Shown here in pieces: positions 5,798-15,536 of a DNA stretch of 22,381 bases (positions within the stretch are counted from its first letter, which is position 1; each line of letters opens with the position of its first letter). The translations under genes were made by a program, and so were the position numbers. The stretch is from the NCBI GenBank assembly GCA_045647885.1, contig JAZRMX010000016.1:1-22381 (forward strand), read 5' to 3'. The notes beneath the pieces were generated by a model. That model did no database searches. It saw only the letters and a list, made by a program, of their open reading frames with translations, and had not been told where the DNA came from. The DNA is from HGM04593 sp045647885. Its GTDB lineage: Bacteria > Bacteroidota > Bacteroidia > Bacteroidales > Bacteroidaceae.

Positions 5798-7024
5798 ATG
5801 ACCACCGCAAAGCATAAAATATTCATTTCGGCCTACGCTTGCGAGCCCGGGCTTGGCAGCGAGATTGGTGTGGGCTGGCACTGGGTGCTAGAAATGTCGC
5901 GTTACTTTGAGCTATGGGTGCTCACCCGCGAGAGTAACCGCCACACAATTGAGCCGTGGATAGCCCGGCACCCCGAATACAGCGGAATACATTTCCTTTA
6001 CTTTGACCTGCCAAAATGGGCAAGGTTCTGGAAGAAGGGGTTGCGTGGAGTGCGCACATACTACAATATATGGCAATTCTGTACAAACAGTATTGTAAAA
6101 CGCACGATGCGCGAGAATGGAATAAAAATATTCCACCACATAACATACGGCAATGTACTGTGGAAAGTCAGCTCCTACGGGCAGAAACAGTTCTTTGTAT
6201 GGGGCCCTGTGGGTGGTCTGGAAACCATTCCTGCCGAGTACAGCAACCACTATGCACGCAAAGCACGTGTTATTGAATGGGTGCGCCGCGCAGCAATCAA
6301 GTTGTTACCCCTAAACTTCGGCTTTAAGCAACGTTGCAAGCGTGCCGACCTAATTCTGTGCAAGACAGAGATTACACGCGACCTTATACCTGCCAAGCAA
6401 CGCTACAAAGCTGTGCTGTTTACCGATGTTGCCGTGGAAAATATAACACAAGCCACAACTGCAGGGGAGGGTGCGAAGGATTGCACAAACTTTATCACCG
6501 TAGGAAGGCTCGATGCGTGGCGTGGTTTCGACCTTGCAATAGAGAGCTTTGCACGCGCGGCAAAGAGCAACGGCAACATACACCTCACCATAGTGGGAAA
6601 GGGTGGCGACAAGGAACGCCTTGTGGCTCTTGCAAAAAAATTGGGTGTGAGTGAGAAGATAACATTCACCGGCAAGGTGGAGATGGAAGAGTATTACCGC
6701 TTGCTTGCAAAGAGCGACGCTGTGATAAACGCCTCGCTAAAGGAGGGCGCGGTAACCGTTTCGTTCGACACTCTGGCAATGGGCAAGCCACTCATCTGCC
6801 TCGACACCACCGGCTACACACGCTATTTCTCAAACGACTATGCAGTGGTTATTCCGCGTACCGGCCGTGAGCAGGTTATTGAGGAGATGAGCGCAGCCAT
6901 CACACGACTCTGCAACGAACAAGAGAGAAATGCCATTGGGGAAAAGGCAAGAACTGCTGGTAAGAAATTTACCTGGGAAGCACGTGGAAAAGAGTTCTGC
7001 GAGCTGCTGCAAAGCAAAATATAA
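5798..7024 (+). CDS. GT4 family glycosyltransferase
   Basis: A 408-residue GT-B fold retaining glycosyltransferase. The N-terminal domain opens with KIFISAYACEPGLGSEIGVG, the glycine-rich acceptor-side loop of this subfamily, and has WGPVGGLETIP near residue 135. The donor domain starts around FITVGRLDAWRGFDLAIESF (about 230-250). The usual GT4 E-x7-E motif appears as E316 in KEGAVTVSFD with D324 in place of the second Glu, a conservative change that keeps an acid. Codon use is GC-richer than the genes on both sides. It starts 3 nt after the previous stop, so it is in the same operon. Donor and acceptor are unknown. Confidence 0.88.
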   Translation: MTTAKHKIFISAYACEPGLGSEIGVGWHWVLEMSRYFELWVLTRESNRHTIEPWIARHPEYSGIHFLYFDLPKWARFWKKGLRGVRTYYNIWQFCTNSIVKRTMRENGIKIFHHITYGNVLWKVSSYGQKQFFVWGPVGGLETIPAEYSNHYARKARVIEWVRRAAIKLLPLNFGFKQRCKRADLILCKTEITRDLIPAKQRYKAVLFTDVAVENITQATTAGEGAKDCTNFITVGRLDAWRGFDLAIESFARAAKSNGNIHLTIVGKGGDKERLVALAKKLGVSEKITFTGKVEMEEYYRLLAKSDAVINASLKEGAVTVSFDTLAMGKPLICLDTTGYTRYFSNDYAVVIPRTGREQVIEEMSAAITRLCNEQERNAIGEKARTAGKKFTWEARGKEFCELLQSKI

Positions 7025-7038
7025 ATAATTTAGTATTT

Positions 7039-8058
7039 ATGAAAGCAAAAGAAAGAAACAGCAATATTGAGCTCTTGCGAATTATTGCAATGTTTATGAT
7101 TTTGGGCTTACACGTAAATATGTTGGCATTAGGGCTCCCCGAACAAATAGATTTAAAAGAAAGCCCTATAAGTTCTTTTACCCGTATTTTCTTTGAGCAA
7201 TTATGTATCATTGGGGTAAACATATTTGTCCTTATATCCGGGTGGTTCGGAATAAATTTCAAAACGAAAGGATTGTACAATTTTTTGTTTCAATCACTCT
7301 TTTTCTCAATAGTTTTGTTTATTCCATTTGCTATTAGTGGAAGTATAGACGTAAATAAGATAAACATATTATCAGCATTTCTTCTATATAAGAATGCGTA
7401 TTGGTTCGTATGGGCATATTTGATATTATACATTTTATCACCGGCCTTGAATTCATTTGTCGAATATGCCGATAAAAAAATATACAAGAAAGTTTTAGTT
7501 CTATTTTTTATAGTACAAACTATCGTTTTTGTTTTTACAAGTTGTGGATTCTTTTACAATGGTGGTTACGATCCATTATTCTTTATAGGTCTTTACCTAT
7601 TGATGAGATACATTCGCAAGCACTGTATTGAGTTTAATAAATTCTATTTATTATTGACATGGGGTATTTGCACCTGCATAAACATATTACTTTACTACAC
7701 CGGAAACAGCACATTAACAACCATCTCCTTAGCCTATGTAAATCCTTTAAACATAATCAGTGCAACGGCAATTGTTCTATTATTCACAAAAATATCCTTA
7801 AAAAGCAATGCCGTAAATTACATTTCTGCATCGTGCTTTGCCGTTTATTTGGCTCACATGCATTTTTGTATCATAGATTATTACAAGAGTGTTGCAATAA
7901 CAACTTTTAACAATTATGGGGGGGTAATATATATAATACGAATATTACTTTTCATTACAATTGTATTTGCAACATCGGTACTGATTGACAAGGTGCGTAT
8001 CTCGGCTTTCAACAAACTTTGGGGGCTCATCGAAAAAAGGAAAAATGTTACTCGATAA
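7039..8058 (+). CDS. acyltransferase 3 family membrane protein, second copy
   Basis: A 339-residue polytopic inner-membrane protein of the acyltransferase-3 family. It begins RNSNIELLRIIAMFMILGLH, with R14 and the likely catalytic H25, then INIFVLISGWFG. Around ten hydrophobic segments follow. It differs strongly in sequence from the acyltransferase at 4021, so it is not a recent duplicate and may modify another sugar. The gene is AT-rich. Its G7 run at 7918-7924 encodes G294-G295-V296; loss of one G gives TAA. Its 3' end overlaps the kinase-like gene by 14 nt. A role in O-acylating the polysaccharide is inferred from family and neighbours. Confidence 0.85.
   Translation: MKAKERNSNIELLRIIAMFMILGLHVNMLALGLPEQIDLKESPISSFTRIFFEQLCIIGVNIFVLISGWFGINFKTKGLYNFLFQSLFFSIVLFIPFAISGSIDVNKINILSAFLLYKNAYWFVWAYLILYILSPALNSFVEYADKKIYKKVLVLFFIVQTIVFVFTSCGFFYNGGYDPLFFIGLYLLMRYIRKHCIEFNKFYLLLTWGICTCINILLYYTGNSTLTTISLAYVNPLNIISATAIVLLFTKISLKSNAVNYISASCFAVYLAHMHFCIIDYYKSVAITTFNNYGGVIYIIRILLFITIVFATSVLIDKVRISAFNKLWGLIEKRKNVTR
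7918..7924 (+). repeat. G7 tract in second acyltransferase gene (possible slippage site)
   Basis: Seven G read as TAT GGG GGG GTA. A G6 version gives TAT GGG GGG TAA, removing the last 44 residues including the final membrane helices. Confidence 0.5.
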
Positions 8059-9136
8059 AATTCTCACACACAACAACGAAGGAGCGTTCCTCCGCTTCGG
8101 CAACGCCGACGGAAAACACTGGGTGGTGCCTGTAAAAAATATGCAGGTAGCACTTAATCTGTACCAGCCGAGCGGTGTTAAAGGGAAACTGGTAAAAACC
8201 TTATTGCCCTTCCTCTATTGGTTGTCGCCCGTTCGCAAGGCTATAAAAGCCGAAAGCCTCAACAGCACACTGCAGGATGAACTTAAAAAGCTATTAGAGA
8301 AAATATTCGGCGAGAATATTGAATTCTCCATATTCGAAGGTACACCCTGCGTACACCAGAAAACAACCATACAACTGAGCCGTGGCAAAAAGATACTCGG
8401 TTACTGCAAGGCGAGCGACAACGAAGAGATTCTCTCGCTCTTTGAAAAAGAGAGTACCCTGCTACGCACGCTCGAGCAAAAAGGGGTTACAGGCATTCCA
8501 CGAGCTCTTTTCTGTGGCACGTTAAGCAACGGGTTGCACATATTTGTGCAAAGCACCACAAAAACCACTCGCTCAAAGGTGGTACACCAGTGGGGCGCAT
8601 TGCAGGAAGAGTTCCTTGCTACACTGCACGAAAAGACAAAACAGACCATTCTGTTTGAAAAGAGCGACTATTACAGGACACTTACCGCGCTACAGGAGCA
8701 CCTCGACTGGCTGCCTGCAACCGCCGACAGGGTGGTTATAGAAACCACAATAGCAGGGGTTCTCGCAAAATACCGTGGCAAGGAGGTGGAATATTCGGCT
8801 TGTCACGGCGACTTTACCCCGTGGAATATGTTTGTAGAAGAGAAAGAGCTATTCGTGTTCGATTTTGAATATGCCGCACTAACCTACCCCGCCGGGCTCG
8901 ACCGTTACCATTTTGAATTGCAGACAGCAAATTTCGAAAGAAAGCTCACTGCAGAGCAACAGATTGATTATTTAATGGCCTGTAAGTGGGTGGAAAGGGA
9001 AAAACTCATTATGTACCTGCTCGACATTATGTCCCGCTTTACAATTCGTGAAAAAGGCGAGGTTAAAGGGGATGTTGCAAACTCCTTTACCATCTGGAAT
9101 AAAATTCTGACAACCTTTACCAAGTTAGAAGTATGA
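8045..9136 (+). CDS. aminoglycoside phosphotransferase-fold kinase of the polysaccharide locus
   Basis: A 363-residue cytoplasmic protein whose C-terminal half matches the APH/choline-kinase fold. The catalytic loop is CHGDFTPWNM, with catalytic D256 and metal-binding N261, followed by the DFE-type motif VFDFEYAAL with D273. The N-terminal ~90 residues lack a clear match and may be a substrate domain. Family members phosphorylate small hydroxylated molecules such as choline, sugars or aminoglycosides. In this locus a glycan building block is likelier than antibiotic resistance, but that is inference. ATG 8045 is chosen over TTG 7985, which would overlap the acyltransferase by 74 nt. The stop overlaps the next start as ATGA. 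Confidence 0.7.
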   Translation: MLLDKILTHNNEGAFLRFGNADGKHWVVPVKNMQVALNLYQPSGVKGKLVKTLLPFLYWLSPVRKAIKAESLNSTLQDELKKLLEKIFGENIEFSIFEGTPCVHQKTTIQLSRGKKILGYCKASDNEEILSLFEKESTLLRTLEQKGVTGIPRALFCGTLSNGLHIFVQSTTKTTRSKVVHQWGALQEEFLATLHEKTKQTILFEKSDYYRTLTALQEHLDWLPATADRVVIETTIAGVLAKYRGKEVEYSACHGDFTPWNMFVEEKELFVFDFEYAALTYPAGLDRYHFELQTANFERKLTAEQQIDYLMACKWVEREKLIMYLLDIMSRFTIREKGEVKGDVANSFTIWNKILTTFTKLEV

Positions 9137-10230
9137 AACTGATATACTTTCACCTGTTCAACGACTATAGCGGCAGCCCCAAGGTGCTGAAGAACCTGCT
9201 GTGCAACCTGCAGGCACAAGGCGTAGAAATGGAGCTTATTACATCGCGCGGCGGCATTCTCGACGAAATACCACACAGCCCAAACTTTAAACGCCGAAGT
9301 TACAGTTACCGGTTCAGCAACCACGCTATTATAGCAACCATAAAGTATTTCGCTGCGCAGGTATACACGTTCTTCGTAGCTCTTGGCTATGCATTCAAGA
9401 AAGATACTGTTTTTTACATAAACACCATTCTGCCGGTAGGCCCTGCCATTGCCGGCCGCCTCACAGGGAAAAAGGTGATATACCACTACCACGAGAACGC
9501 GATGGTGAAAAGTGCCTTCTACCGTGCGTTGGCGTGGATTATGCAGAAAATTGCAACAGAAATTATATGCGTGAGCAGTTACCAGCGTTCCTTTCTTAAA
9601 AGAGAAAAAGGGGTGCGAGTAATACCCAATGCACTTGAAGAAGAATTCATAAAAAGCCTCTGCCCCGCTCCCGAAAAAGCCTTTGAACGCAAAACCGTGC
9701 TTATGCTCGGCTCGCTGAAGGGTTATAAAGGAACACAGGAGTTCATACAACTGGCCGAAAGGATGCCTCAATACCGTTTCGAGTTAGTACTCAACGAAAC
9801 ACCGGAGAAGATATATTCTTTCTTGAAAGGAAACAGGATAAAGAAAACAAGCAATCTTGAGATATTCCCACGACAAGAGAATGTAAGCTGCTTTTACAAC
9901 CGCGCATCCCTTGTACTCAACCTCTCCAACAAGAATCTTGCAATAGAAACCTTCGGGCTCACAGCACTCGAAGCAATGTCGGCAGGGCTGCCCATAATAG
10001 TCCCCACAGTAGGCGGCATAGCCGAAATGGTGGACGACGGCAAAAATGGATACAAAATAGACGTACAGGATTTAGATAAAATAGAAGAGAGTATAAAAAA
10101 TATTTTATCCAATCGGGAATTATACTTATTTTTGTCAAACGAAGGTTTGCAGCGCTCAAGGACATACTGCGTAGCAAAAATGGCCGGAGAGGTTTTAAAA
10201 ACAATTAGAAACAGTAAAAGCGACGAATGA
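9133..10230 (+). CDS. GT4 family glycosyltransferase
   Basis: A 365-residue GT-B glycosyltransferase. The N-terminal domain starts MKLIYFHLFNDYSGSPKVL, with an SGSPK loop in the acceptor region, and contains KVIYHYHENAM. The donor domain runs from about residue 188 (TVLMLGSLKGYKGTQEFIQL). The GT4 E-x7-E motif is intact: E272 and E280 in ETFGLTALEAMSAGLPIIV, then GGIAEMVDDGKNG. It overlaps both neighbours by 4 nt (ATGA), so it is translationally coupled in the operon. It is a peripheral inner-membrane enzyme by family; sugar specificity cannot be read from the sequence. Confidence 0.9.
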   Translation: MKLIYFHLFNDYSGSPKVLKNLLCNLQAQGVEMELITSRGGILDEIPHSPNFKRRSYSYRFSNHAIIATIKYFAAQVYTFFVALGYAFKKDTVFYINTILPVGPAIAGRLTGKKVIYHYHENAMVKSAFYRALAWIMQKIATEIICVSSYQRSFLKREKGVRVIPNALEEEFIKSLCPAPEKAFERKTVLMLGSLKGYKGTQEFIQLAERMPQYRFELVLNETPEKIYSFLKGNRIKKTSNLEIFPRQENVSCFYNRASLVLNLSNKNLAIETFGLTALEAMSAGLPIIVPTVGGIAEMVDDGKNGYKIDVQDLDKIEESIKNILSNRELYLFLSNEGLQRSRTYCVAKMAGEVLKTIRNSKSDE

Positions 10231-11294
10231 AAAAGGTTGCGATTATAGGCATACAGGGCGTACCAGCCAACTACGGGGGGTTTGAAACTCTCGTAGAGAA
10301 TATCATCGGGGACTACCGCTCCGAGGGTTTGGAGTATACCATATATTGCAGCAGCACCGATATGCCGGAAAGATTGCAGCAACACAAAGGTGCAAAACTC
10401 AAATACATTCCCCTGCGAGCAAATGGCGCACAAAGTGTCCTTTATGATATGGTGGCAATGTTGCGCTCCATCGTGGGTTACGACACAATACTTGTACTGG
10501 GCGTTTCAGGCTGTATATTTCTGCCCATTCTGCGTCTGTTGAGCCGAGCAAAGATTGTGGTAAACATCGATGGTCTTGAGCACAGACGCGATAAATGGAC
10601 AAGCCATATACGCAAATTCCTGCTCTTCTCCGAGATTATGGCTGTAAAATTCGCCCACACCATAATTGCCGACAACAAAGGAATTGCCGACTATGTAAAA
10701 TGGCGTTACAATAAAGAGGCAGAACTCATAACATACGGCGGCGACCACGTGATGACCTCCGTACCAGAGAAACGACAAGAGGAGATTCTCAAAAGTTATA
10801 ACCTCGAGAAACACGGCTACTCAATTTCAGTGTGCCGCATAGAACCCGAGAACAACTGCCACATAACCCTCGATGCATTCTCCAAAAGCAACAAACGCCT
10901 CATCTTCATAGGCAATTGGAAAAAGAGCGAGTATGGCCGCCAGTTGAAGGAGAAATACAGCAGTTGCAAGAATATCACACTGCTCGACAGCATATACGAC
11001 CTTGAGATTCTTTACAGCTTACGCACAAACGCCGAAGCGTACATACACGGGCACAGTGCCGGTGGCACAAACCCTTCACTTGTAGAGGCAATGTTCTTTG
11101 GTCGCCCCATACTTGCTTATAACGTTGTGTATAACTGCGAAACCACACACCACAAGGCTTATTACTGGAGCAACAGCGAAGAACTGCAGCAGCTACTGCA
11201 GCAAAAAGAGCTCACCGGCGAAGCTACAAAAAAGATTGCCGAGCGACACTATACCTGGGAGAAGATTACCAAAGAGTACGAAGAACTTTACTAA
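10227..11294 (+). CDS. DUF1972-containing GT4 glycosyltransferase (rhamnosyltransferase-like)
   Basis: A 355-residue GT-B protein. Its N-terminus VAIIGIQGVPANYGGFETLV is the DUF1972 signature found in Cps2T-type beta-1,4-rhamnosyltransferases. The middle has NIDGLEHRRDKW, also typical. The donor-binding part carries YIHGHSAGGTNPSLVEAM, in which the Glu of SLVEAM is the conserved acid. Family members transfer rhamnose to lipid-linked oligosaccharides early in capsule or O-antigen assembly. Rhamnose here is a reasonable guess, not shown; no rml genes are visible in the window. The ATG overlaps the upstream stop by 4 nt. The next gene starts 13 nt after the end. Confidence 0.88.
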   Translation: MKKVAIIGIQGVPANYGGFETLVENIIGDYRSEGLEYTIYCSSTDMPERLQQHKGAKLKYIPLRANGAQSVLYDMVAMLRSIVGYDTILVLGVSGCIFLPILRLLSRAKIVVNIDGLEHRRDKWTSHIRKFLLFSEIMAVKFAHTIIADNKGIADYVKWRYNKEAELITYGGDHVMTSVPEKRQEEILKSYNLEKHGYSISVCRIEPENNCHITLDAFSKSNKRLIFIGNWKKSEYGRQLKEKYSSCKNITLLDSIYDLEILYSLRTNAEAYIHGHSAGGTNPSLVEAMFFGRPILAYNVVYNCETTHHKAYYWSNSEELQQLLQQKELTGEATKKIAERHYTWEKITKEYEELY

Positions 11295-11307
11295 ACCCAC
11301 TACCGAT

Positions 11308-11940
11308 ATGAGTATAATTAAAGAGATTAAACGCCGCATAACGGAGTTCAAATACCGTTGCAAGGGTGTGGAACTTCACTTGGGCAAGAACAGCCGCCTG
11401 AAACACTGCACACTTCTCAACAAAGGAAAAGGCAACAGAATTTTCATTGCCGACAACACCCACATTGAGTATTGCAAGTTCTCATTCTACGGTTCGGAGA
11501 GCACCATAAGAATCGGCAGCGGAGTTATAATGGATAATATGGAATTTCACTTCGAAAACAAGAACAACGAAATTACCATAGGCGACAGGACTGGATTTGC
11601 CCGCAACATACAGCTTGCAGCTTGCGAGGGAACAAAAATTACCATCGGTAACGACTCTATCTTCGCCCACGACACACTTATAAGAACAACCGACTCGCAC
11701 TCCATACTCGATGCCAACGGAAAAAGAGTGAACCACGCACAGGATATTGTAATTGGCAACCACGTGTGGGTGGGGCTTGGAGCTCTCATACTTAAAGGTA
11801 GCAAAATTGCCGACAACAATATTGTAGCTGCAAAATCAATAGTTTCGAGCAAAGCACCATACGAGGAGAGCATAATCCTTGCCGGCAGCCCCGCAAAAAA
11901 GATAAAAGAGGGCGTTAAATGGGATAGAGATTTGCTGTAA
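11308..11940 (+). CDS. hexapeptide-repeat (left-handed beta-helix) acyltransferase
   Basis: A 210-residue soluble acyltransferase of the LbetaH group, which forms trimers and acetylates sugars using acetyl-CoA. Repeats of the form (I/V/L)G-x4 are seen in EITIGDRTGFARNIQLAA, KITIGNDSIFAHDTLI and DIVIGNHVWVGLGALILKGS, ending with AKSIVSSK and AGSPAKKIKEGVKWD. A likely catalytic His lies in TTDSHSILD. The ATG at 11308 is used; the frame is open further upstream to 11098, but that part is the out-of-frame shadow of the rhamnosyltransferase-like gene. It is the last gene of the polysaccharide operon. The substrate sugar is unknown. Confidence 0.9.
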   Translation: MSIIKEIKRRITEFKYRCKGVELHLGKNSRLKHCTLLNKGKGNRIFIADNTHIEYCKFSFYGSESTIRIGSGVIMDNMEFHFENKNNEITIGDRTGFARNIQLAACEGTKITIGNDSIFAHDTLIRTTDSHSILDANGKRVNHAQDIVIGNHVWVGLGALILKGSKIADNNIVAAKSIVSSKAPYEESIILAGSPAKKIKEGVKWDRDLL

Positions 11941-11953
11941 AACATTTTTAAGC

Positions 11954-12008
11954 ATATATAAATAAACATCGTCAGCACCATTGGTGCTGACGATGTTTAT
12001 TTATATAT
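11954..12008. terminator. bidirectional terminator, 26-bp perfect stem
   Basis: 11954-11979 and 11983-12008 are perfect reverse complements around a 3-nt ATT loop. The stem has a GC core (GTCAGCACC) and AT-rich ends, so each strand's RNA has a U-rich 3' side. It lies 13 nt after the acyltransferase stop and 9 nt from the stop of the convergent ABC-F gene, and can serve both. Confidence 0.9.
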
Positions 12009-12017
12009 AGTTCCCTA

Positions 12018-13652
<1,635 letters not shown>

Positions 13653-13682
13653 ACGTTATAAAGGATATTTTAAAAACTCCCG

Positions 13683-13690
13683 CGAAGATA
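13683..13690 (-). promoter_or_regulatory. possible -7 element for the ABC-F gene
   Basis: The minus strand reads TATCTTCG, one base from the Bacteroidetes -7 consensus TAnnTTTG, 31 nt before the ABC-F start. The same octamer stands before the HAD gene (17155-17162). No clear -33 TTG is found at the right distance, so support is moderate. Confidence 0.4.
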
Positions 13691-13735
13691 CAACATTTCT
13701 GCGATAAAAACGAGAGAAAAGCCCCCGGCCCTCAC

Positions 13736-13766
13736 TTGCGCCATTAAATTATATTGGTTACTTTTG
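13736..13766 (+). promoter_or_regulatory. Bacteroidetes-type promoter of the nucleotidyltransferase gene
   Basis: TTGC (13736-13739) and TACTTTTG (13759-13766) are spaced by 19 nt and fit the primary-sigma consensus of Bacteroidetes (TTG, about 20 nt, TAnnTTTG). Transcription would start about 7 nt later, some 12 nt before the ATG, so the leader is short. Confidence 0.7.
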
Positions 13767-13785
13767 TGGAAAACAAAATAGAACA

Positions 13786-14589
13786 ATGAAAGCAATGATA
13801 TTCGCGGCAGGGCTCGGCACCCGCCTGAAGCCACTCACCGACACACTCCCCAAAGCACTTGTACCAGTGTGCGAAAAACCGCTCATAGAGCACGTAGCAC
13901 GCAAACTGCAAGCCTCGGGCATAGACGAAGCGGTGGTAAACATACACTATTTTGCCGACAAGGTTGAAGAGTGGGTAAAATCCCAGCCTTGGATAGCCAC
14001 AACAAAAGAGGGAAAAAGCGAGGGAAAGATGCTCTTGGAGATTAGCGACGAACGCAACCAACTGCTCGAGACCGGCGGTGCCGTGCTGCACGCACGCCGT
14101 TACCTGCAGGGCTGCGGCCGTTTCCTCATACACAATGTAGATATTCTGTCGAACTGCGACATAAACAGCTTCGCATCGCAAACACGTGAAGAGGCTCTTG
14201 CCAGCCTGCTTGTGAGCGAAAGAAAGACCACCCGTTTCCTCCTTTTCAACCCCGAGGATATGCGCCTCGTGGGATGGATGAACACCGACACAGGCGACCA
14301 CCACGTAACCTCGCCCGACATTACACCCACCCAGTGCCGCGCGCTCGCCTTCTCGGGCATACACATATTAAGCGACAAGGTTCTTGGGTTGATGGAGGAG
14401 TATGTGAAGGAGAAAAACCTCCCAACCGACGAGAAGAACGGCACACGCTTCCCCATTATGAGTTTTTATATGTGGGCTGCAGCCAAACACCCCATCTATG
14501 GTGTAGTGGCCGACAACCTTGAATTCATTGATGTGGGCAAACTCGACGCCCTCAAACCAGCCGAAGAATTCGTGAAACGAGCAAAATAA
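13786..14589 (+). CDS. sugar-phosphate nucleotidyltransferase (MurU-like)
   Basis: A 267-residue enzyme of the NTP-transferase family, which joins a sugar-1-phosphate to an NTP to make an NDP-sugar. The signature is AMIFAAGLGTRLKPLTDTLP with R13 and K23. NVDIL provides the metal-binding Asp, and FIDVGKLDALK closes the domain as in MurU/RmlA-like proteins. The small size without a C-terminal beta-helix fits MurNAc-1-phosphate or mannose-1-phosphate uridylyl/guanylyltransferases; the exact sugar cannot be read. MurU usually works with the kinase AmgK. None is adjacent, though an APH-fold kinase lies at 8045 in a different operon. It is a single-gene unit with its own promoter and ends at the palindrome at 14591. 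Confidence 0.85.
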   Translation: MKAMIFAAGLGTRLKPLTDTLPKALVPVCEKPLIEHVARKLQASGIDEAVVNIHYFADKVEEWVKSQPWIATTKEGKSEGKMLLEISDERNQLLETGGAVLHARRYLQGCGRFLIHNVDILSNCDINSFASQTREEALASLLVSERKTTRFLLFNPEDMRLVGWMNTDTGDHHVTSPDITPTQCRALAFSGIHILSDKVLGLMEEYVKEKNLPTDEKNGTRFPIMSFYMWAAAKHPIYGVVADNLEFIDVGKLDALKPAEEFVKRAK

Positions 14590-14590
14590 A

Positions 14591-14628
14591 AGCAAATATG
14601 GGCGACTTTAAAGTCGCCCATATTTGCT
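14591..14628. terminator. bidirectional terminator, 38-bp perfect palindrome
   Basis: 14591-14609 and 14610-14628 are perfect reverse complements with the axis at TTT/AAA. In RNA the centre would open to a small loop, leaving a stem with the GC-rich core GGGCGAC. It sits directly after the nucleotidyltransferase stop and 28 nt from the stop of the convergent CPBP gene, so it can serve both. Confidence 0.85.
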
Positions 14629-14656
14629 AAGCATTGAATAAAAAGAGCTATTTTAG

Positions 14657-15529
14657 TCAATCCCATACACTCTCGCTAACCTCGTGCCAAGGAGAAGGAA
14701 CCGGTGGCAACCGTTTTTCCATCAAACGTACAAGAAACAACGCCACAATGGAGAAGAACAGCACAGTCACCACCTCGCCGGTAATGCCGGCCGGAACATC
14801 GGGTTCCTCACTGCCCCACAACAACGCCACGATAACAGCCATAGAGTTATTAAGGATGTGCCCCGCAATAGCAGGCAACAAGCTGCCCGTGCGATAATAC
14901 ATCCACCCGAAACCCACTCCCAAGCAAGCTGCATAGAATATCTGAACGGGATTAGCGTGAATAACGCCGAACACCAGCGCAGCAACAATAATTCCCACCC
15001 ACGGGTTCTTAAAGTAACGCATAAGCAATCCCTGTATGGCACCGCGGAACAACAACTCCTCAAGCAAAGGAGCCATAACAGCTATAGAGAGAACACCCGA
15101 CACGCTGTTCATCATCATATCAATCTCGCCCTGCAGGTTGTTTTCGAGCCCCAGCCACACAGCCACTATGTTAAAGACAAACATCATACACATTATAATG
15201 AGGATAGAAAGCAGCAACACTTTGCCCTTTACCTCGCGCAAGAAACCGCGCCTAATATGCACATATTTGAACACCAACAGGTGAGCTACCATAGCAATCC
15301 CCGACAACAGCATAGCTACTGCAAGCCCACTCGCCGCATAACCGGCCATCTGCGCCGTAGGCTGCTCGCTGAAAACCTCATAAGCAACCGGTTCCACGCA
15401 CAAGTCGTAAGCAAGGTAAGCAAGCACCTGCCCCGCTGCCATAAAAGCAAACTGATAAAGAAGGAAATATGCCACAAGCTTTGCAACCAGCACAAACACC
15501 GACCATTTTTTCACACCACTCTGCTCCAT
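14657..15529 (-). CDS. CPBP family intramembrane glutamic endopeptidase
   Basis: A 290-residue polytopic membrane protein of the CPBP/Abi family (Rce1-like). The catalytic motifs are intact: EELLFRG with E157, E158 and R162; FGVIHAN with H191; and HILNN with H224 and N228. About eight hydrophobic segments are seen. ATG at 15529 leaves 7 nt after ribF; GTG at 15556 would overlap ribF by 20 nt. Bacterial members can cleave membrane or prenylated proteins, and some take part in bacteriocin immunity, but the role of this one is unknown. It is the last gene of the HAD-ribF-CPBP operon and is not linked functionally to riboflavin by anything in its sequence. Confidence 0.9.
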   Translation of the reverse strand: MEQSGVKKWSVFVLVAKLVAYFLLYQFAFMAAGQVLAYLAYDLCVEPVAYEVFSEQPTAQMAGYAASGLAVAMLLSGIAMVAHLLVFKYVHIRRGFLREVKGKVLLLSILIIMCMMFVFNIVAVWLGLENNLQGEIDMMMNSVSGVLSIAVMAPLLEELLFRGAIQGLLMRYFKNPWVGIIVAALVFGVIHANPVQIFYAACLGVGFGWMYYRTGSLLPAIAGHILNNSMAVIVALLWGSEEPDVPAGITGEVVTVLFFSIVALFLVRLMEKRLPPVPSPWHEVSESVWD

Positions 15530-15536
15530 AATACAA

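Noticed and set aside
8045..9136. Aminoglycoside-resistance kinase
   Set aside because: Only the fold-level HGD/DFE motifs match; it is coupled to glycan genes on both sides.
8968..9771. Long minus-strand ORF (267 codons)
   Set aside because: Antisense to two well-supported genes (APH-fold kinase and GT4), rich in Cys, Tyr and Phe as shadow frames are.
10275..10280. G6 run in the DUF1972 glycosyltransferase as a slippage site
   Set aside because: Six G in a conserved YGGFET motif; too short and explained by the protein.
11098..11307. N-terminal extension of the hexapeptide acyltransferase
   Set aside because: Overlaps the DUF1972 glycosyltransferase in another frame with no acyltransferase-like sequence.
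13744..14364. Minus-strand ORF opposite the nucleotidyltransferase
   Set aside because: Shadow of a gene with full family motifs; no matching motifs of its own.
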